44,460 nucleotides of DNA from Poronia punctata (GCA_022579005.1 MU401723.1:1-44460); one strand, 5' to 3'; counted from the stretch's first letter, positions 1-12,719 are shown. Numbers and translations are program-made. Notes: generated by a model not told the origin, from the sequence alone.

Positions 1-1740
1 AAAAAAGCTAAACTTAAAAATTTTAAATATAAGCTTAAATTAAAAGTACTATAAAAAAATATAATATTAAAAAATAGTTTTTTATATTATAAAAATTACT
101 TTTAAGTTTTTTATAATTTATAAATTAAAGTAATAAAATTAAAGTATAATACTTTTATAGCTAGTTATATAAGTATAAATAAAATATTTAAGCTAATTAT
201 TTATAATTTTTAGTAGCTAAGTATAAAAAGCATTATTAAAAGCTTTATAAGTAAATATTTTAAGTGCTAATAAAATAAAGCTTTAAAGTATATATTTTTT
301 AAACTTTTATAGCTTATAAAGCTTTATTATTAATTATAAAATATAGTAATAATAAACTTTATTATAAACTTTTTTTTTTTTAATAAATATAATTTTATAT
401 AAGTAATAGTTAACTTTTTTATTAAAATAAAATAATTTATATTTTTAAAAGTAAATAAAAAAAAAACTAAAAATTTTATTAAAATTTTTATTAAAACTTA
501 TTAAAAATATTATAATATTTTTTTAAACATTATTTTTAATAAAGATTTTAAATTTATTACTTACTTTTAAAAAAAAGATTTTAAGCTTATTAAAATTAAG
601 CTTTATATAAGCACTATATTTTATTTTTAAACTAATAACTAAATAAAACAATTTAATTAGTTTTTTAAAGCATACTTTTAAATATTTATTAACTATAAAA
701 TAAATAATTAAAAAAACTTATTATTTATAGCTAAATTTGCTTATAATAATACTTTTTTTGCTTTAATATATATAATTTTATTTTATACTAATTATAAGTA
801 TTATTTATTAGCTTATAACTTATTACTAGCTAATATTAAACTTTTAAATTTTAATAATAAATTATATGCTTATTAAATAATAAAAGTTTATAAAACTGCT
901 AAAAAATATTTTAAAGTTAGCTAAAAAAAAATAAAAAAATAAGTAAATAAAAAAAAGCTTAAAGCTTTAAAGTATTAAAAAAATTAATTAATAATATTAA
1001 ATATTTAAAATATTAAAACTAAATAATTAGTAAAAAAGCTTAATAAAAAACTTTTAAGTTTTTTTTATATTTTTAATATTATTTTATTTATTACTATTAA
1101 ACTTATATTACTTAAAAAATAAAAAATATATAGCACTTTTTATATTTTTTTAATTAAACTTTATTATATTAATAATTAAAAACTTTTTAACTTTAACTAG
1201 GTTTTATAAAATATAGTACTAATTAAACTAAAAAAGTATTATATAAATAAAGTTGTTAACTTTATAAAAACTTTTTAAAAAAAATATTAAGTACTTAATT
1301 AAGTAAAAAAATTAGCTAGTAAAAAAAAAATTAAATTTAAAAGCTTTATAATAACTTTATAAGTAATAAAGCTAAAGCTATAGTTAAAAAGTTTTATTAA
1401 TTTAAACTATAAAAACTAATAAACTTTTAAGCTATATAAAAAGCTAGCATAATGCTTTTTAAGCATAGCTTTAACATTTTACTTAAAAAGCTATTATAAT
1501 ACTTTTAATTAACTTATACTATTATTATCTATATTAGCGCTTAAAACAAGCTTTAAAAAAAAAAAGCTAGTATTATATAAAACGTTTAAATAATAAAACC
1601 TAGCTAATTAAAAAGCTATAAGTATTAAAAATAGCTTTTTTAAATAAAAAAGTTAAATAAAATTAACTTATTAGTTTTATATTATATATACTTATAAATA
1701 TAAAGTATAAACTTTTTTTATATAAAAAAAATAAAAATTG
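1..1740. repeat. AT-rich RIP-decayed repeat block (left edge)
   Basis: Almost only A and T. Remaining C is mostly in GCT or ACT context and remaining G in AGC or AGT; CpG, CpC and CpA are nearly absent. No open frame of useful length exists on either strand. This is the composition left by repeat-induced point mutation on a multicopy sequence. Composition climbs gradually to normal between about 1740 and 1880. The element type cannot be recognised because the window cuts it and no second copy is visible for comparison. Confidence 0.85.
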
Positions 1741-1860
1741 CTAATTTCTAGCTAAAAATAAAAATAAATAAACCTATATTTCCTTAAGGGCTTAAAAAAA
1801 GACTTCTTCTTTATAAACCCTTTTAGCTTATACAAAATTATTAAATTAAATTAAAGCTAT

Positions 1861-4800
1861 TCCCACTTCTAAGTTGCTATATTAAGCCCCTTGTCACAAG
1901 CATGCATGATTTTAGCAGAGTAGGTATCACAAGCTAAGAAACTTAAAACCGATACTGTGATGGCACTATCCCACTGGACTAAATTTGCATCGCTTAGCAT
2001 ATTGATCAATCAGTTATTATTCATTTCTTGTTCCTGGTCGACCGTAGTGCCCCTATAACACTCTATGAGGAAAATCAAGTTTAACATAACTACCTGTAAG
2101 AAATAGCACCCCTTATTCCGTGATTGTATTAGACAATACAATTGGGCTTGGGTACTTGAGTTCAGCATCTTGGGCTCATAGAAAAAAGGTCTCTATAAGA
2201 AGGAGCGGTCTCCTAAATCATGGTACTCATATAGACAGGCCGGGTCTGTACACATAGGGGCTGGGCTAGTCTTGATCAAAACCGTGACAGGCCCTGAGAT
2301 AGTATGTACGCAAGGATTTCCATCAAGTTTAATAACGTCCTCGGTTACCTTTGTAGGCAAACCGCCCTCCATGGAGCAATTCTGTTTGGTCCTGCCTCTC
2401 TCCTATCATTACGGTAGGTCACGTACTTGCCATGCCATTGCCCCTTCTTGCGTCAACGACACAACTTGGCCCAACTTCCAACATTAACCCCTTTCTTAGG
2501 TATCTTCGCTTCTGTAGATGCAGGGTATCATCGGTTTACCCCAGAAGGCACGGCAACTACAATCGGGAATACAGTCCGGACCACGACCGCCATGGTCCTC
2601 ACCGGCACCGCAGTTATTTTTTTTGAATGCTACTTACGAACACGTCAAAAGATCCCAGTGCTAACAAATGGTTCAACTCAACCCCGGCACAGAAATAGTA
2701 CCCGTCACGGGCCCTGATAACAACAACTTAAAAACATAACAGAAAAATGAAAACAATCTTCATGATCACTGTTGAATCTTGATTATGTCAAGGGCGAAAA
2801 TCTGGTATTTTATGCTGTATTTCGCTTGTGTTTCTAGGGGAAAGGTTCCTGTACACCGTCGGACATGACCCTTCCATGCAGCAAAATCTCGAGGGCACGT
2901 TTACACACAGGAACACGTAGCACAGAGCCAGCCAAAAACAGCTTGGTCACTACTTACTTAGAAGAAGTACCGATGCAAGGGAGGGACTGGCACGGCAGCC
3001 AGACCACAAAGTAATAAGGTTCCTCCTGTCATGTCTATTATGCGTAAAAATTTTGTACACCGCTATTTCAAACCAGAGATCACAAGGGCATTTTATGATT
3101 ACAACATACTCACTGAGGTCATATCTTTACATGTACCTAGAAGCGGGTTACTAAATCTATGAATTGTATGTAGCTACAAAGTGTTTATGAACGTAATAGA
3201 CACTGTACCAGAGCATGTTCATGCAGGGTCCAAACGTTTAAAACAGATTTAGCGTGTTTATATCGGCGGGGAGACAGGGCCGGACAAAGATGTGTGTATG
3301 TAGCCTAACCTGTCAAAACAATGTCGTACTGGTACATGAAAGTCAAAGCTGCAAATGTCATGTATTTATTTTTACTTGTACCAACATAGAATCCCGTCAG
3401 GTCAAGTTCATGCATCCAGGTCAAGATATTTAGCATCTAAACCCTAATTCTGAACAGTTCCCAAAGGCCTGATTAGCAATGCGTCGTCGTCGTTGTTGTT
3501 GTTGCTTATCTTGCAATTTCTTGGTCAAGGAACTGCAAAGGGTTCATTCAATTAATTGATGGATGGATCGACACATGGATCTGAGTAATGTTTGTGCATT
3601 GATGGGAATGGGATTGGTGGAACTAACCAAAATTTCACGTGGCAGCTGTCAAGAGGTAGCGAGATTGACATATCGTAAGCTAATCTAGAACAAGGGGTCT
3701 GTGCTTGGGGGAAATGAAATGAAATATGCATGTCACCACTTTGTAGATAAGTACATTCATTATGTACCTACCTTTCTTAAGTGTCCAAAGATGTATTTTC
3801 TCTGTCTAGACTCTAGAGGATGTGAACATTGAGTGTATTTAAAAACAATTGTTAAACTTCCCAAGCAAAAGGGCTAGAAATTTCTTGTTTTTACCCTCAA
3901 TCGAAGAATAGTGTGGAAATGGATATGCAGAGGGAACATGACATGGTGTTGTTCATTGCCTTTATTCAATGTGCTACACGTAGATAGATAAACATTTAGA
4001 CACGCAGGAACACCACCAGCATATAATCTGTAAATGGCCCAACATGAAAATAACCAACAGCGACACTGACATATTTTATCTACCTCCTGGTAGGCACCTT
4101 TTGCAAATTTCAGTTGCCGGACATGGCCGGTCCTACTTGCAAATTGTTTAGTCCCTGCATTAGCGCACGTCCGTCAGTCAAATCAAATGATGTCTTGCCC
4201 ATGTGCATACAAACCTAAGTGATAAATTGAGCAAACACACATGAACAAAATCTGTGGTGTATGCAAGTGATCAGGACAAGATTTTAGATTCATTTATTCA
4301 TGCGTCAGAGAAAGATTTTGTCTGGCGAATCCTGTACCTTGTGCTGGATTGAGAATGTTCCTCACAAGAAAACCGTGGTTAAAGGCCGGCTACCAAGTCA
4401 ATTATTACATTACAAAAGTAACAAAACAAGTAGACAGATTAGTACATACCTAATTGATACTAGCGTGCGCCTTGATTGTGGCTCTGGGCTGTGTTAATCC
4501 CCCAGACACAGTGGTCGGGAAGCCCCAATTTAGCCCCCGCAGGGACCGATGCAGACTTTATTACTAATATTCCGCGGACCCACTTTTATTTTGTGTGTGT
4601 AACAGTAGACCACACTGACCACCTACGTCCAGCTGTACCGTGATGCCATCCATCTCATTTTAAATAACAGAGAATCTACATATAAACTCAATACACTTGT
4701 TAGAGGTACCTTCATGTAAAACAAGATGAATTGAGTTGGAAAGAGGTTCCAAATCAATTGGGATCTAGTGACAGCCCCTATTTCAGTAGATAAAATACAA

Positions 4801-5748
4801 CGTTTTGCCGTCGGGTCTTGAGTGTAGGAAAAGGTCGGAGTTCGCCAAAAGGACCTACGGGCGAGGCCGGCCATGTTTGTTTTCTATGCCCCTTTAGGCG
4901 AGAGGCTGTGGTTCACCCCACTTCAAAGCGACTTGAATACGCTATAGGCAAACCCAGCAAAAGAATATATAATGGCCCTTCGCCAGCCAGGAAGGAACTG
5001 GCCGACGCCATATCTCTACCTGCTACTGAGTCACCCAGAAAGCATATGCCCCCCCCCTAAGCCCCTTCTGATTCGCCTATCCGTCCTCTTCACGTACCTA
5101 AGTACCCTGTTTGCCCCTCGCTCAACATGTTATTCACAGGAAAATGTCACGGTCTCGGCTACGAGTTTGTTTATCCTGGGACCAGATGGACTTGCCCAGT
5201 TCTGCGCAAGTCGGTTGAACTTTGCCAATTCCACTGGGTAGCACTTTAAATTGCCCGTTCCTTGTTCTTCGAGGCCATTTTCAGAAATTCCAGCTTCATC
5301 CCAGCATCATCCCAACATCCCATGTTTTTATCAGCTCCCTTCTGCTGCATCTTATCTTGTTGCCCTGCCATTTATCTGTAAACAGTTGTGGTCTGTCACA
5401 TCCTGGTTAATGGCCTTGATAGATACTTTACTTAACACCCCCGCTGTTCGTGGTCTCTAGAGGGGAATTCGTCTGTCTTGTGCATCCAGCTGCGTTATTC
5501 AAAAAGCAACACCACGATCCTAAAAGCTCTACCAGAGAGGTTCTTTGCGTCTCCTGGACTATTCTGTATTCACCGGCATCTCTGTCAATTTCTCTCTCCG
5601 GTATTGACTTACTCCTTTCGGGGCGAGTCAGTACAGGACGGTGCTCCCAGCCTTTCCAATTTGGAACGACGGTAGGCAAGACGGGTAGCCAGAAACCAGG
5701 TAGTCATCTTACTTACGAGTATCGTAGTACCTGTCACAAGCCTCAAGT
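1861..5748. other. Long intergenic stretch without a convincing gene
   Basis: About 3.9 kb of ordinary base composition. Frames are short and overlap in several registers, with no recognisable domain. A trinucleotide run of (CGT)n followed by (TTG)n lies near 3481-3510, and a C9 run is at 5049-5057. Around 2270-2720 weak Thr/Gly/Pro-rich fragments with two VTGP-type motifs may be remains of a repeat-rich surface protein, but I do not call a gene. The last several hundred bases should contain the promoter and leader of the bZIP gene at 5749. Confidence 0.6.
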
Positions 5749-6903
5749 ATGTCCTCAAATTGCCCACCACAGTACTTCACAATGGACGGACTCCAGCTTT
5801 GCTCCAACCTACAGCAGGGCATCCTTTGCCACTGTCGTACCTGCATGCCATCAATGGTCCAAAGCGGATTTCCACTAGGCTATGGGGAGCCACAAGCCCA
5901 TCATGGCGTACCGAGCCCTGAAATGGTTCAGGGTTTGCATAAGCATGTCTCCACCGCGCTGCATCCTCATCACCGAGTCGACACCCTCCGACATTTCAAT
6001 GCAGACGAAGGGTACATGGGCAACCAACTCCTTCATCAACCTGTCTTGGGCTTGAGTACCCCAGGCGTTTACCCCGTCGACGGTTTCTTGCCAAACAACG
6101 CCCTACAGGGAGAGGCCCACAACACCAGTCCTTCAAGTCTCTCCAGTGTCCTAGAGTACTCCCCAACGCAAGAGAATGGGGAACAACACGCCACGACATC
6201 GGTAATAGGATCCGAAGCCGGCGGCCGACAAAGCCAGGCGAGCCAACGGCGCGTGATGCGCAAGACGAAATATTCGGAAGAGCCTCCACGGTCCATCTAC
6301 GGGCCGCCGTTCCAGATGATGGAGATCATATCCGGGATGGATCCAGAGGAGAGGGAAAGAGCCATTGGGCACAACGCGGCGGTGTCAGAAGCGCGCAAGA
6401 AATTCCTGCGCCACAAGAACAACTTGGCGGCAAAGAAGTCCCGCGACCGCAAGCAAGCACTCATTGAAGACCTCACCACGGAAACAAAAAATCTCAAGGA
6501 TCAAGTACGTCGCCTCCAAGCCACCAATGCGGAGCTCAACCTAACAGCGGTTCGCGTCAACGAGCTAAAGGATGAGAACGACAACCTCCGACAGGACAAC
6601 GACAGTTTGCGCAGCCAGGTGGACGACCTTGAGATACGTCTGCATGATCTTTCTATTGAGCGCCAACGGGATGCCGACCGTCTGAACGCGCTCATGGGTC
6701 TGCCGGGTCACGCTCAGGCTCAAAAGCATTCGCTGGGTGCGATGGAAGTCGTGAACAACCCTATCTCAGTGCCCCAGCAAAGGCACCACGAAGGTCAGAG
6801 CGCAGATGGACAAATTTCTGTCACCTCTGCTGAGATGGATCATTCCTTCCTTGACGACTTGGCCGAAGCTGGCGTTGAGTTCAACTGGGAGAGTTTTCAG
6901 TAG
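5749..6903 (+). CDS. bZIP transcription factor
   Basis: Single-exon frame of 384 residues. A basic region at about residues 216-235 carries the N-x7-R signature (NNLAAKKSR, Asn224 to Arg232) and is followed by a leucine-zipper coiled coil to about residue 315, with heptad-spaced hydrophobic residues in a very charged segment. The first 170 residues are His/Pro/Ser/Gln-rich and probably disordered. The C-terminus is acidic and aromatic (FLDDLAEAGVEFNW), plausible as an activation segment. It should bind DNA as a dimer in the nucleus. The basic region lacks the NRAAQRAFR form of Yap1/AP-1-like proteins, so I assign no regulon. The start is the first in-frame ATG, with A at -3; no intron is needed. 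It stands alone, with long noncoding flanks on both sides. Confidence 0.9.
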   Translation: MSSNCPPQYFTMDGLQLCSNLQQGILCHCRTCMPSMVQSGFPLGYGEPQAHHGVPSPEMVQGLHKHVSTALHPHHRVDTLRHFNADEGYMGNQLLHQPVLGLSTPGVYPVDGFLPNNALQGEAHNTSPSSLSSVLEYSPTQENGEQHATTSVIGSEAGGRQSQASQRRVMRKTKYSEEPPRSIYGPPFQMMEIISGMDPEERERAIGHNAAVSEARKKFLRHKNNLAAKKSRDRKQALIEDLTTETKNLKDQVRRLQATNAELNLTAVRVNELKDENDNLRQDNDSLRSQVDDLEIRLHDLSIERQRDADRLNALMGLPGHAQAQKHSLGAMEVVNNPISVPQQRHHEGQSADGQISVTSAEMDHSFLDDLAEAGVEFNWESFQ

Positions 6904-8863
6904 CCGGATATCAAACGGCCTGTACCATATTGTACATATAAAAAGGGACCAGGCGGGCGTTAAGGGGTGGTTACTTGCGTTGATTATCCAGTTGTTTATT
7001 TTGCATTCATTCATGTCGGAGTTTGGGGCAGATACAGGTTCAGGGTGGTAAAGGCCGGCTAGTTGCGTTGATTATGCGGTTGTTTTTCTGCATTCATATC
7101 GGAGTTCGGGGTGTATACGATTCTAAAGAAGGCGGACGGGGGGATTGCGTTGAATTCTTTATCTTATTCGGTCCCTTTCAATACAGGGAAACTTCGGGCA
7201 TTATCGGCGGAGTTTGGGAATGTGTTTGAAGGACATCGGAAGCATTATCGGCGTTGCATCGAGGGAAGGGTTTCGAGTTCCGGGAAAGGGAGTAGGTTGC
7301 TGGATCGCGGCCTACAAATATGGGCGGTTCATGGACGGCCCCCCCCCCCCCAATATATCACGTTCAGTCTCTTTGACGTTCTCGAAACATCGCTAGTGTC
7401 ATCCTTAAGTTTCAAGCACCTTTGACCCTTTCTCGTGCGGGTGCGGGTGCGGGCGATTGAGGTGATATGCCACGCCGTATGATATTCGTATTTTAGCAAC
7501 CGTGAAGAATATCTATCCTATGACTCTCTTTGTAATTTTTGCCTTTTGATATTGTTGCTTTTGGTACCCAAACTTGTCCTCATTCATACGAGGCTACAGT
7601 TATGTGTGCTGGTCGAAGGAAATGTGCGATATGACCCCGGGTCGCATAATCTTATTCGGACTGCGGCATAGTAGGGATAGTAGGACGAAGACGTCGAACG
7701 TGGCTTATTGATCATTCGTATGCAGCCGAGGTTAGAAGTTAATAGACAATGCCAGGAAGCCGTTAAACATGGTACTGGCAAAAGGCCGGGGTACAGAAGG
7801 GAGTGCAGACAAATAAGTCTCAATGTACACCCCAAGAGGGTTGAGAGCCATGTGTGGGATAGAACTACCTTAGGTGGAATGTAAAAAAGAGGCGACATTG
7901 AAGATAATTCAAAAAGTTGAAAGAGCCATCGGTATGGTAAGCATAAGATTTTAGGAATCTGTGATAGGTAGGATGGTATAAAACAAAACCGCTGGGCTGG
8001 GTACTGGGATGGTGGACAAACTTGAACTTTGCAAGTAAAGTTTTACGTGTACAGGGAAAGAAGAGACAATATACACCGTTTGGAATGAAGAGGTAGTACC
8101 TAAGGCTTGAGTCCAACATGTACCTTCAAGACTGAAGTTGCCCCTGCCTCTTTTTGGCAGTGGCTGAAACACGGTAGGACCGACACTATTCAACATCAGT
8201 CACATCAGTACCTGCCAAAACAAATCCTCTTGCGTCATACACAGCACAATCTGCAAGAACTCGACCTCTTCAAGGTTGTTAAGAAGGAAAGAGGTAGGTA
8301 TATGTTATCAGTATTAGGGCAGGCCGCCCGTGAGATAAAATGGGTATGGCCAAGTACAGGTGTCTGGTAATAGCTTTGGGATCTGTTGTAAGGTAGGTAA
8401 CGAACCGTTGAGGGCAAATCCCAGAAGCGGTCGTCGTCCCCCGTCGCATCAGTCCTGTTGCCATCCTCTGGAGCGTATAGTGGTGAATTTGACATACTAC
8501 GTTGATTGTTCCTTCTCACATATCTCATAATAGAGGACACAGAATATTGACTAAAGTCTACGTCACTCTATGTCTTCGCTCATAAGAGCTTCTACAACGT
8601 GCCATCTAATGGGGCCAATACCAAGCCCGCTTTGGCTGTGTGAAGATATATTGTATCATTCGACTTCATAGAATCGTTGATAAATTTGGCTGTAACGCGA
8701 CACTTTACTCCTGTAGAAGTGAATATATGCAAGACGAGACGGTGTCACTATGAAGATAGACTTTGGGCCTCGACCGGAATAATTAGGTGTCTTATCGGCT
8801 AAGCCATAACTGTCAAGCAGGTGGTTGATATGGCATGACTTGAGTGGCAACTCAACAACCGAT
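6904..8863. other. Intergenic region with degenerate repeats
   Basis: No gene recognised between the bZIP stop and the stop of the leftward membrane-protein gene. The first 350 bases hold degenerate repeats (listed separately). A C13 run lies at 7339-7351 and a short GTGCGG-type tandem near 7436-7452. The rest has only short frames with no recognisable motif. Confidence 0.6.
6959..7260 (+). repeat. Degenerate tandem repeat downstream of the bZIP gene
   Basis: Two clear imperfect copies, about 6959-7034 and 7048-7118, share TTGCGTTGATTAT, a GTTGTTT stretch and GCATTCAT followed by TCGGAGTT and GGGG, at a period of 88 bp. Shorter relatives of the last part recur at about 7198-7220 (GCATTATCGGCGGAGTTTGG) and 7241-7257. 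It probably falls in the 3' untranslated region or just beyond it. Confidence 0.7.
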
Positions 8864-11021
8864 TTATGTGAACCCACAGTTCTTCCTACAGTAGAGGATC
8901 GGGTGTCTTGCATCACTGACGTCCAAGGAACCAAGCAACTCGTCAGGATTTGTCATCGGGATAGTCCGGGTACATTCGCGCCAGGTACCCAATCCTACCC
9001 CCTCGTGAGCGAGACGCTGTAGTTGCAGTGTAGCGTTTGTCACCCACTCTAGATGCGCGTAGGAGTTGTATCCTATTTTCTGGTGTAGGATTCTGGATAT
9101 GGGCTCCAGAAGGTAAGATATCCACGTAACGAGGAGCCCACCAGTGAGGACGAATAACAGGCCGAATAGACTGAATGAGCCGTAATCTGTGCTTCTTATT
9201 TTCTGTTTACGTGTTAGTTTAACGTATTTAACAACAAAAGGGGCTCACAGAAACTCTCGTAAGTACCTGGTTGTTACACAGCTTTTGAAATTCTGGGCCT
9301 GTGTAATTAAATCGTCCAACGCTTATATCCGTACCGTCGGGAAAGTATGCGATGTCGAGTAGCTTCATCTGGCGAATAGCCATCGATATATCCCACCAAT
9401 GAGAAACGTCCAGCTGCCATTGGTCTGATGCTATGTTTCCTTGAAGGCCCGACGATAAGTCCCTCTGGGAGGACAGAGCCGTAGGCCCCAGCTGGCTCAG
9501 GAGTGCAAACATTTCCGAAGGTGATAGCGAAGGGAATATGGTAGTAAAATATCTAAATCGAGCTGCTGTATCACTTCCACGGGATTGTCCCCCAAGCTTA
9601 GTAGAGGTGGTGTTGAAGAATCTAGCTGCTCCTGCTATGGCGTCGTGGAGGCCCGTTAAGGGACCACATCGACTTGTACCTCGTGATGCAGTATTACAGA
9701 ACTGATACTGGGTCGCACACGCAAGCGGTGATGCTGGCTCTTTAGGAACGTACATCCCTTCTGGCCGCCCATCGGTACTCAGGTTGAAAGGGGACGAAAT
9801 ATTATTCAAGTAATACCAGGGATCCTTCGAGGGCTCAGTGAATATAACTCCATTCCCAGAGAGGAAAATGAGGTGAATATCCGCGTCTTCTCTCGCAATA
9901 TCACTAATCGGCTCGAAATTCGAACGTTGCTCGTACGTTTTCCCATTGGCAACAGTCCGGAAATACACGCTTGTATTTGGAGAATTAGCGACAAATAGCA
10001 GAATGAGTAAGAGACCGATGCTCCTAATGCCAACAAGTACTTACGTTAGGTCATGATTCGCGTATGTCACCACGATATTGTTTGTCTTCGCAACTTGATA
10101 TTGATATTCCAGAGATCGGGCCGCGTGCACATACTCCCTGTCGCCAGCACCAATGATGCTCCCGTAGTTATATAAGGTCAAATTGCCCAGTTGTGTATCC
10201 ATCTCGCTCGTGAACCCGGTCGTTGTCAGAGGGGCACAATGCAGTACGTTCCTGAACAACATCCCTTCATCTGGGGGGGCATTTAGGCCCAGGACAGTGT
10301 TAGTATCGATGTAGCCGGAGTCGATGTGCAAATTATTATGCCTGCTCCGACATAAATGGTCCTTGAATGGACAACTGGCCTTCGTGTTCATCCGCTTTCC
10401 GACACTTTTCGTAACGAATCTTCCACAGCTAAGAAATCCAGGGGTAGTGTTTTCTTCCGTGTAACACTCCTGTGCATAGTTGGCTGCACTGTTCACTCTA
10501 GAAGCTTCGTAGGCTAGCTGACGGAAGTAAACGTGGCGATCCGTCGAGCCTTGTGTGTATCCGCAGTTTAAGCTCTTGATTAAAACTTCATCACCAACGA
10601 CAGTTGATAGTCTTGACGAGAGCCCACCAACGACGATAAATATACTCTGGCAAAGTATTGCGACCAGGGCCGGGAGCAGCGGGCGGAACCTTCCCTTGGA
10701 ACGTCGGTTTGCCCACAGAAGCTGTAGGAGCATCTGGATTCCGCTCTCTGGGGACGATGAGTTCCGCAAGATTGTCTGACGCTGATGATAAAGCGTGTCT
10801 TGTTGAGCGGCGGTCGAGTAAAACCTGTGGAAGATGAAACAAAGTATCTTCCAAGTTCGACTGGAGACGAAGGCAATGAAAAATGCCGTGAGAGCAATGA
10901 GCAGATCGGCATCTCGGCGACGGAGGGTCAGAGTAGATCCTTTGACCTGGCCGCGAGACCAATTAGTCCACACTCCGGTATAAACAGGGTACTGGTCCGC
11001 TTGACCGGCCGGGGAATCCAT
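8864..11021 (-). CDS. Fungal multi-segment membrane protein of unknown function
   Basis: Three exons: complement(8864..9202, 9267..9969, 10045..11021), 672 residues. The introns are 75 bp and 64 bp, each GT-AG, with GCTAAT and ACTAAC branch points. Exon 1 opens with the VYTGVWTNWSRG block I recognise from a large uncharacterised ascomycete family, followed by a membrane segment at about residues 42-66 and another at about 116-140. A long, cysteine-containing, probably extracytoplasmic region follows, with several N-x-S/T sites and the FLSGNGVIF plus DPWYY segments typical of the family. The last exon adds a C-terminal membrane helix (about 568-592), then LEWVTNATLQLQRLAHE and LDVSDARHP, also family hallmarks. 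No catalytic motif is visible. Joining all three exons restores the family layout, which supports the splice choices. Such genes often lie in accessory regions; function is unknown. Confidence 0.82.
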
Positions 11022-12023
11022 CCGGGTTCTATAGCCCGTAGAATACGGTTTAGGGAATCATCCAGTATGTTTGGTTCGGCGAGGGTAGGCTTGCTCAGCG
11101 AGCTCCAAGCCTGAGTCGGACACGGGTTTATTATTATAATCCATCACAAACGACATTTGACTAGAGATATGCATAGCCCACCCTTAGGAACGATTCACAT
11201 GCATGGACCTTGAAAGATAGCTAAAAATATCCAGTATGCATGTTCAGTTGGAGTTTTGCGCGAAAGGGTTGCCAAGACGTGGATCCGGTGTACGAGAAAG
11301 GGGCCAGACAGGCCAGATTGGGGGCCATGAGGTCTTTCCCGTGGCCCCCAGACGTGGGGTAAAGTATGTAGGCAAATGCAATGGTACTCCGACAGGGGAT
11401 TTCTATGTAGAAGGGGAGCATGATGCAACCACCTTTGTCGATCCGTGGCAACTCTAAATCGTTCCGGGAGTTTCAGCTGTAAAAGGGGTCGTAATAGGTA
11501 TCATGAGTAATCAAATACGTAGGTACGTTGGGGGTGGAAGAGCCGATTCAGGCGGGCAAGGGCAGCCGAGGGACGAGTTATTTTTCTCTGTATATGATTG
11601 TGACCTTAGGACCGAGGCGCTGGTGTTTAGAGAAGGGGAAACAACCAGAAAGGCGTTAGCTATTCTTAGGGCTATCGTTTTTCATCCGTTCCTGCCTCTT
11701 AACCTACTTACATGAGGATTCCAATCGAGGTGGTATGGCATCTTTTGGAAAAAGGAACGGCTGTTTGCAGGTAGCGCGTCTACCTTGTCGCTCGTACAAG
11801 TAAAGGTACTAAGTAAATAGGTTAAAGACCACGATGATCAATTACAAGGAAGGAGCCTTCGCACCTCACCTCAATCATGACCAGGTTTCTAGCAAGAAAC
11901 GAAAAACAAAATGGAAAGATCAAAATATGAAAAATATTTTTTGCATTGCTCTTAAGAACTGGAGAGAAAAAACAAAAAAGGAAGGTTGTGATTCCTAGTT
12001 ATTCTAGGAAGCATTAGGAATTG
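11022..12023. other. Intergenic region, no gene recognised
   Basis: Lies between the start of the leftward membrane-protein gene and tRNA-Lys and should contain that gene's promoter. Small frames on both strands at 11195-11457 overlap one another and show no family motif. T runs on the minus strand near 11965-11980 and a hairpin at 11992-12010 lie in the tRNA trailer. Confidence 0.6.
11974..12010 (-). terminator. Trailer hairpin and T run downstream of tRNA-Lys
   Basis: A perfect 7-bp inverted repeat, TTCCTAG / CTAGGAA with a 5-base loop, occupies 11992-12010. Beyond it the minus strand has a T6 run (plus-strand A6 at 11974-11979). T runs terminate RNA polymerase III, so these bases probably mark the end of the tRNA-Lys transcript; the hairpin would sit in the precursor trailer. 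The termination role is inferred. Confidence 0.45.
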
Positions 12024-12096
12024 AGCCCAATGCGGGGGTCGAACCCGCAACCTTGAGATTAAGAGTCTCACGCTCTACCGATTGAGCTAACCGGGC
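12024..12096 (-). tRNA. tRNA-Lys (anticodon CUU)
   Basis: A 73-base cloverleaf on the minus strand. The acceptor stem is GCCCGGT with ATTGGGC (two G-U pairs), with discriminator T. The D arm is GCTC...GAGC, the anticodon stem TGAGA/TCTCA carries loop CTCTTAA with anticodon CTT, and the T arm GCGGG/CCCGC has loop TTCGACC. There is no intron. A-box and B-box promoter sequences are intact. Confidence 0.97.
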
Positions 12097-12719
12097 GAGC
12101 TGGAATGCTACCTCGATAATGGTAATGAAAACCCGAGGACTGTGGTGTAGCAGCAGACCATCTCCCAACTTCGCTATCGTATACCTATGTCTAAGCGTCG
12201 AACCATATTCTGGCGATGCAGAAAAGCCGAACCCTCCGCTAAAGGCACGCCAGCTATTGTCATGAATAATGACGTCGCGGCCTTTAGGAAATACCCCTAC
12301 TCAGCACATTACACAGGCCTGGTTGTTAGAGCTTTTCGACGCGGGTGGTGAAAAGAATACCTTAGGAACGGAGGCTTGGTCGAGTGGGGCGCCAGTCACT
12401 ACCGGCGACCGCTCACTCCGGCAGGGATGCAAGCAGCCCGAGTTAAAGCTCAGTAAAAAGATACATCGATAGTAAATGTAAAGACAAGTCAAGACTGAGG
12501 GTGGATAGTAGGGGCACGCCATAGATACCTACATAAGATATGTACATAACATGCGCGGACCGCGACGGCTCGGCCTAAACATGGATGATGGCACCACTAG
12601 ACATTTTCCCAAGTTCAACCCGGATGCGTATTGGTATCATCCCGCCTTCCATTCTAGATGAGGAATAGCAACATCATTGGTATTTGAACTCTGTAACAAC
12701 GGGTGCAAGGAAGGTCCAG
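12097..12719. other. Intergenic region, no gene recognised
   Basis: Between tRNA-Lys and the stop of the MARVEL-like gene. Two short frames overlap on opposite strands near 12270-12520 with no recognisable feature. A D-arm-like string near 12370 has no T arm or acceptor stem, so it is not a second tRNA. Confidence 0.6.

Noticed and set aside
9970..10044. Shorter alternative intron ending at the TAG near 10024
   Set aside because: It would be only 21 bp, too short for a fungal intron; the 75-bp choice has a branch point and keeps frame.
12365..12430. String resembling a tRNA D arm (GCTTGGTCGAGTGG)
   Set aside because: No matching T arm, anticodon stem or acceptor stem nearby.
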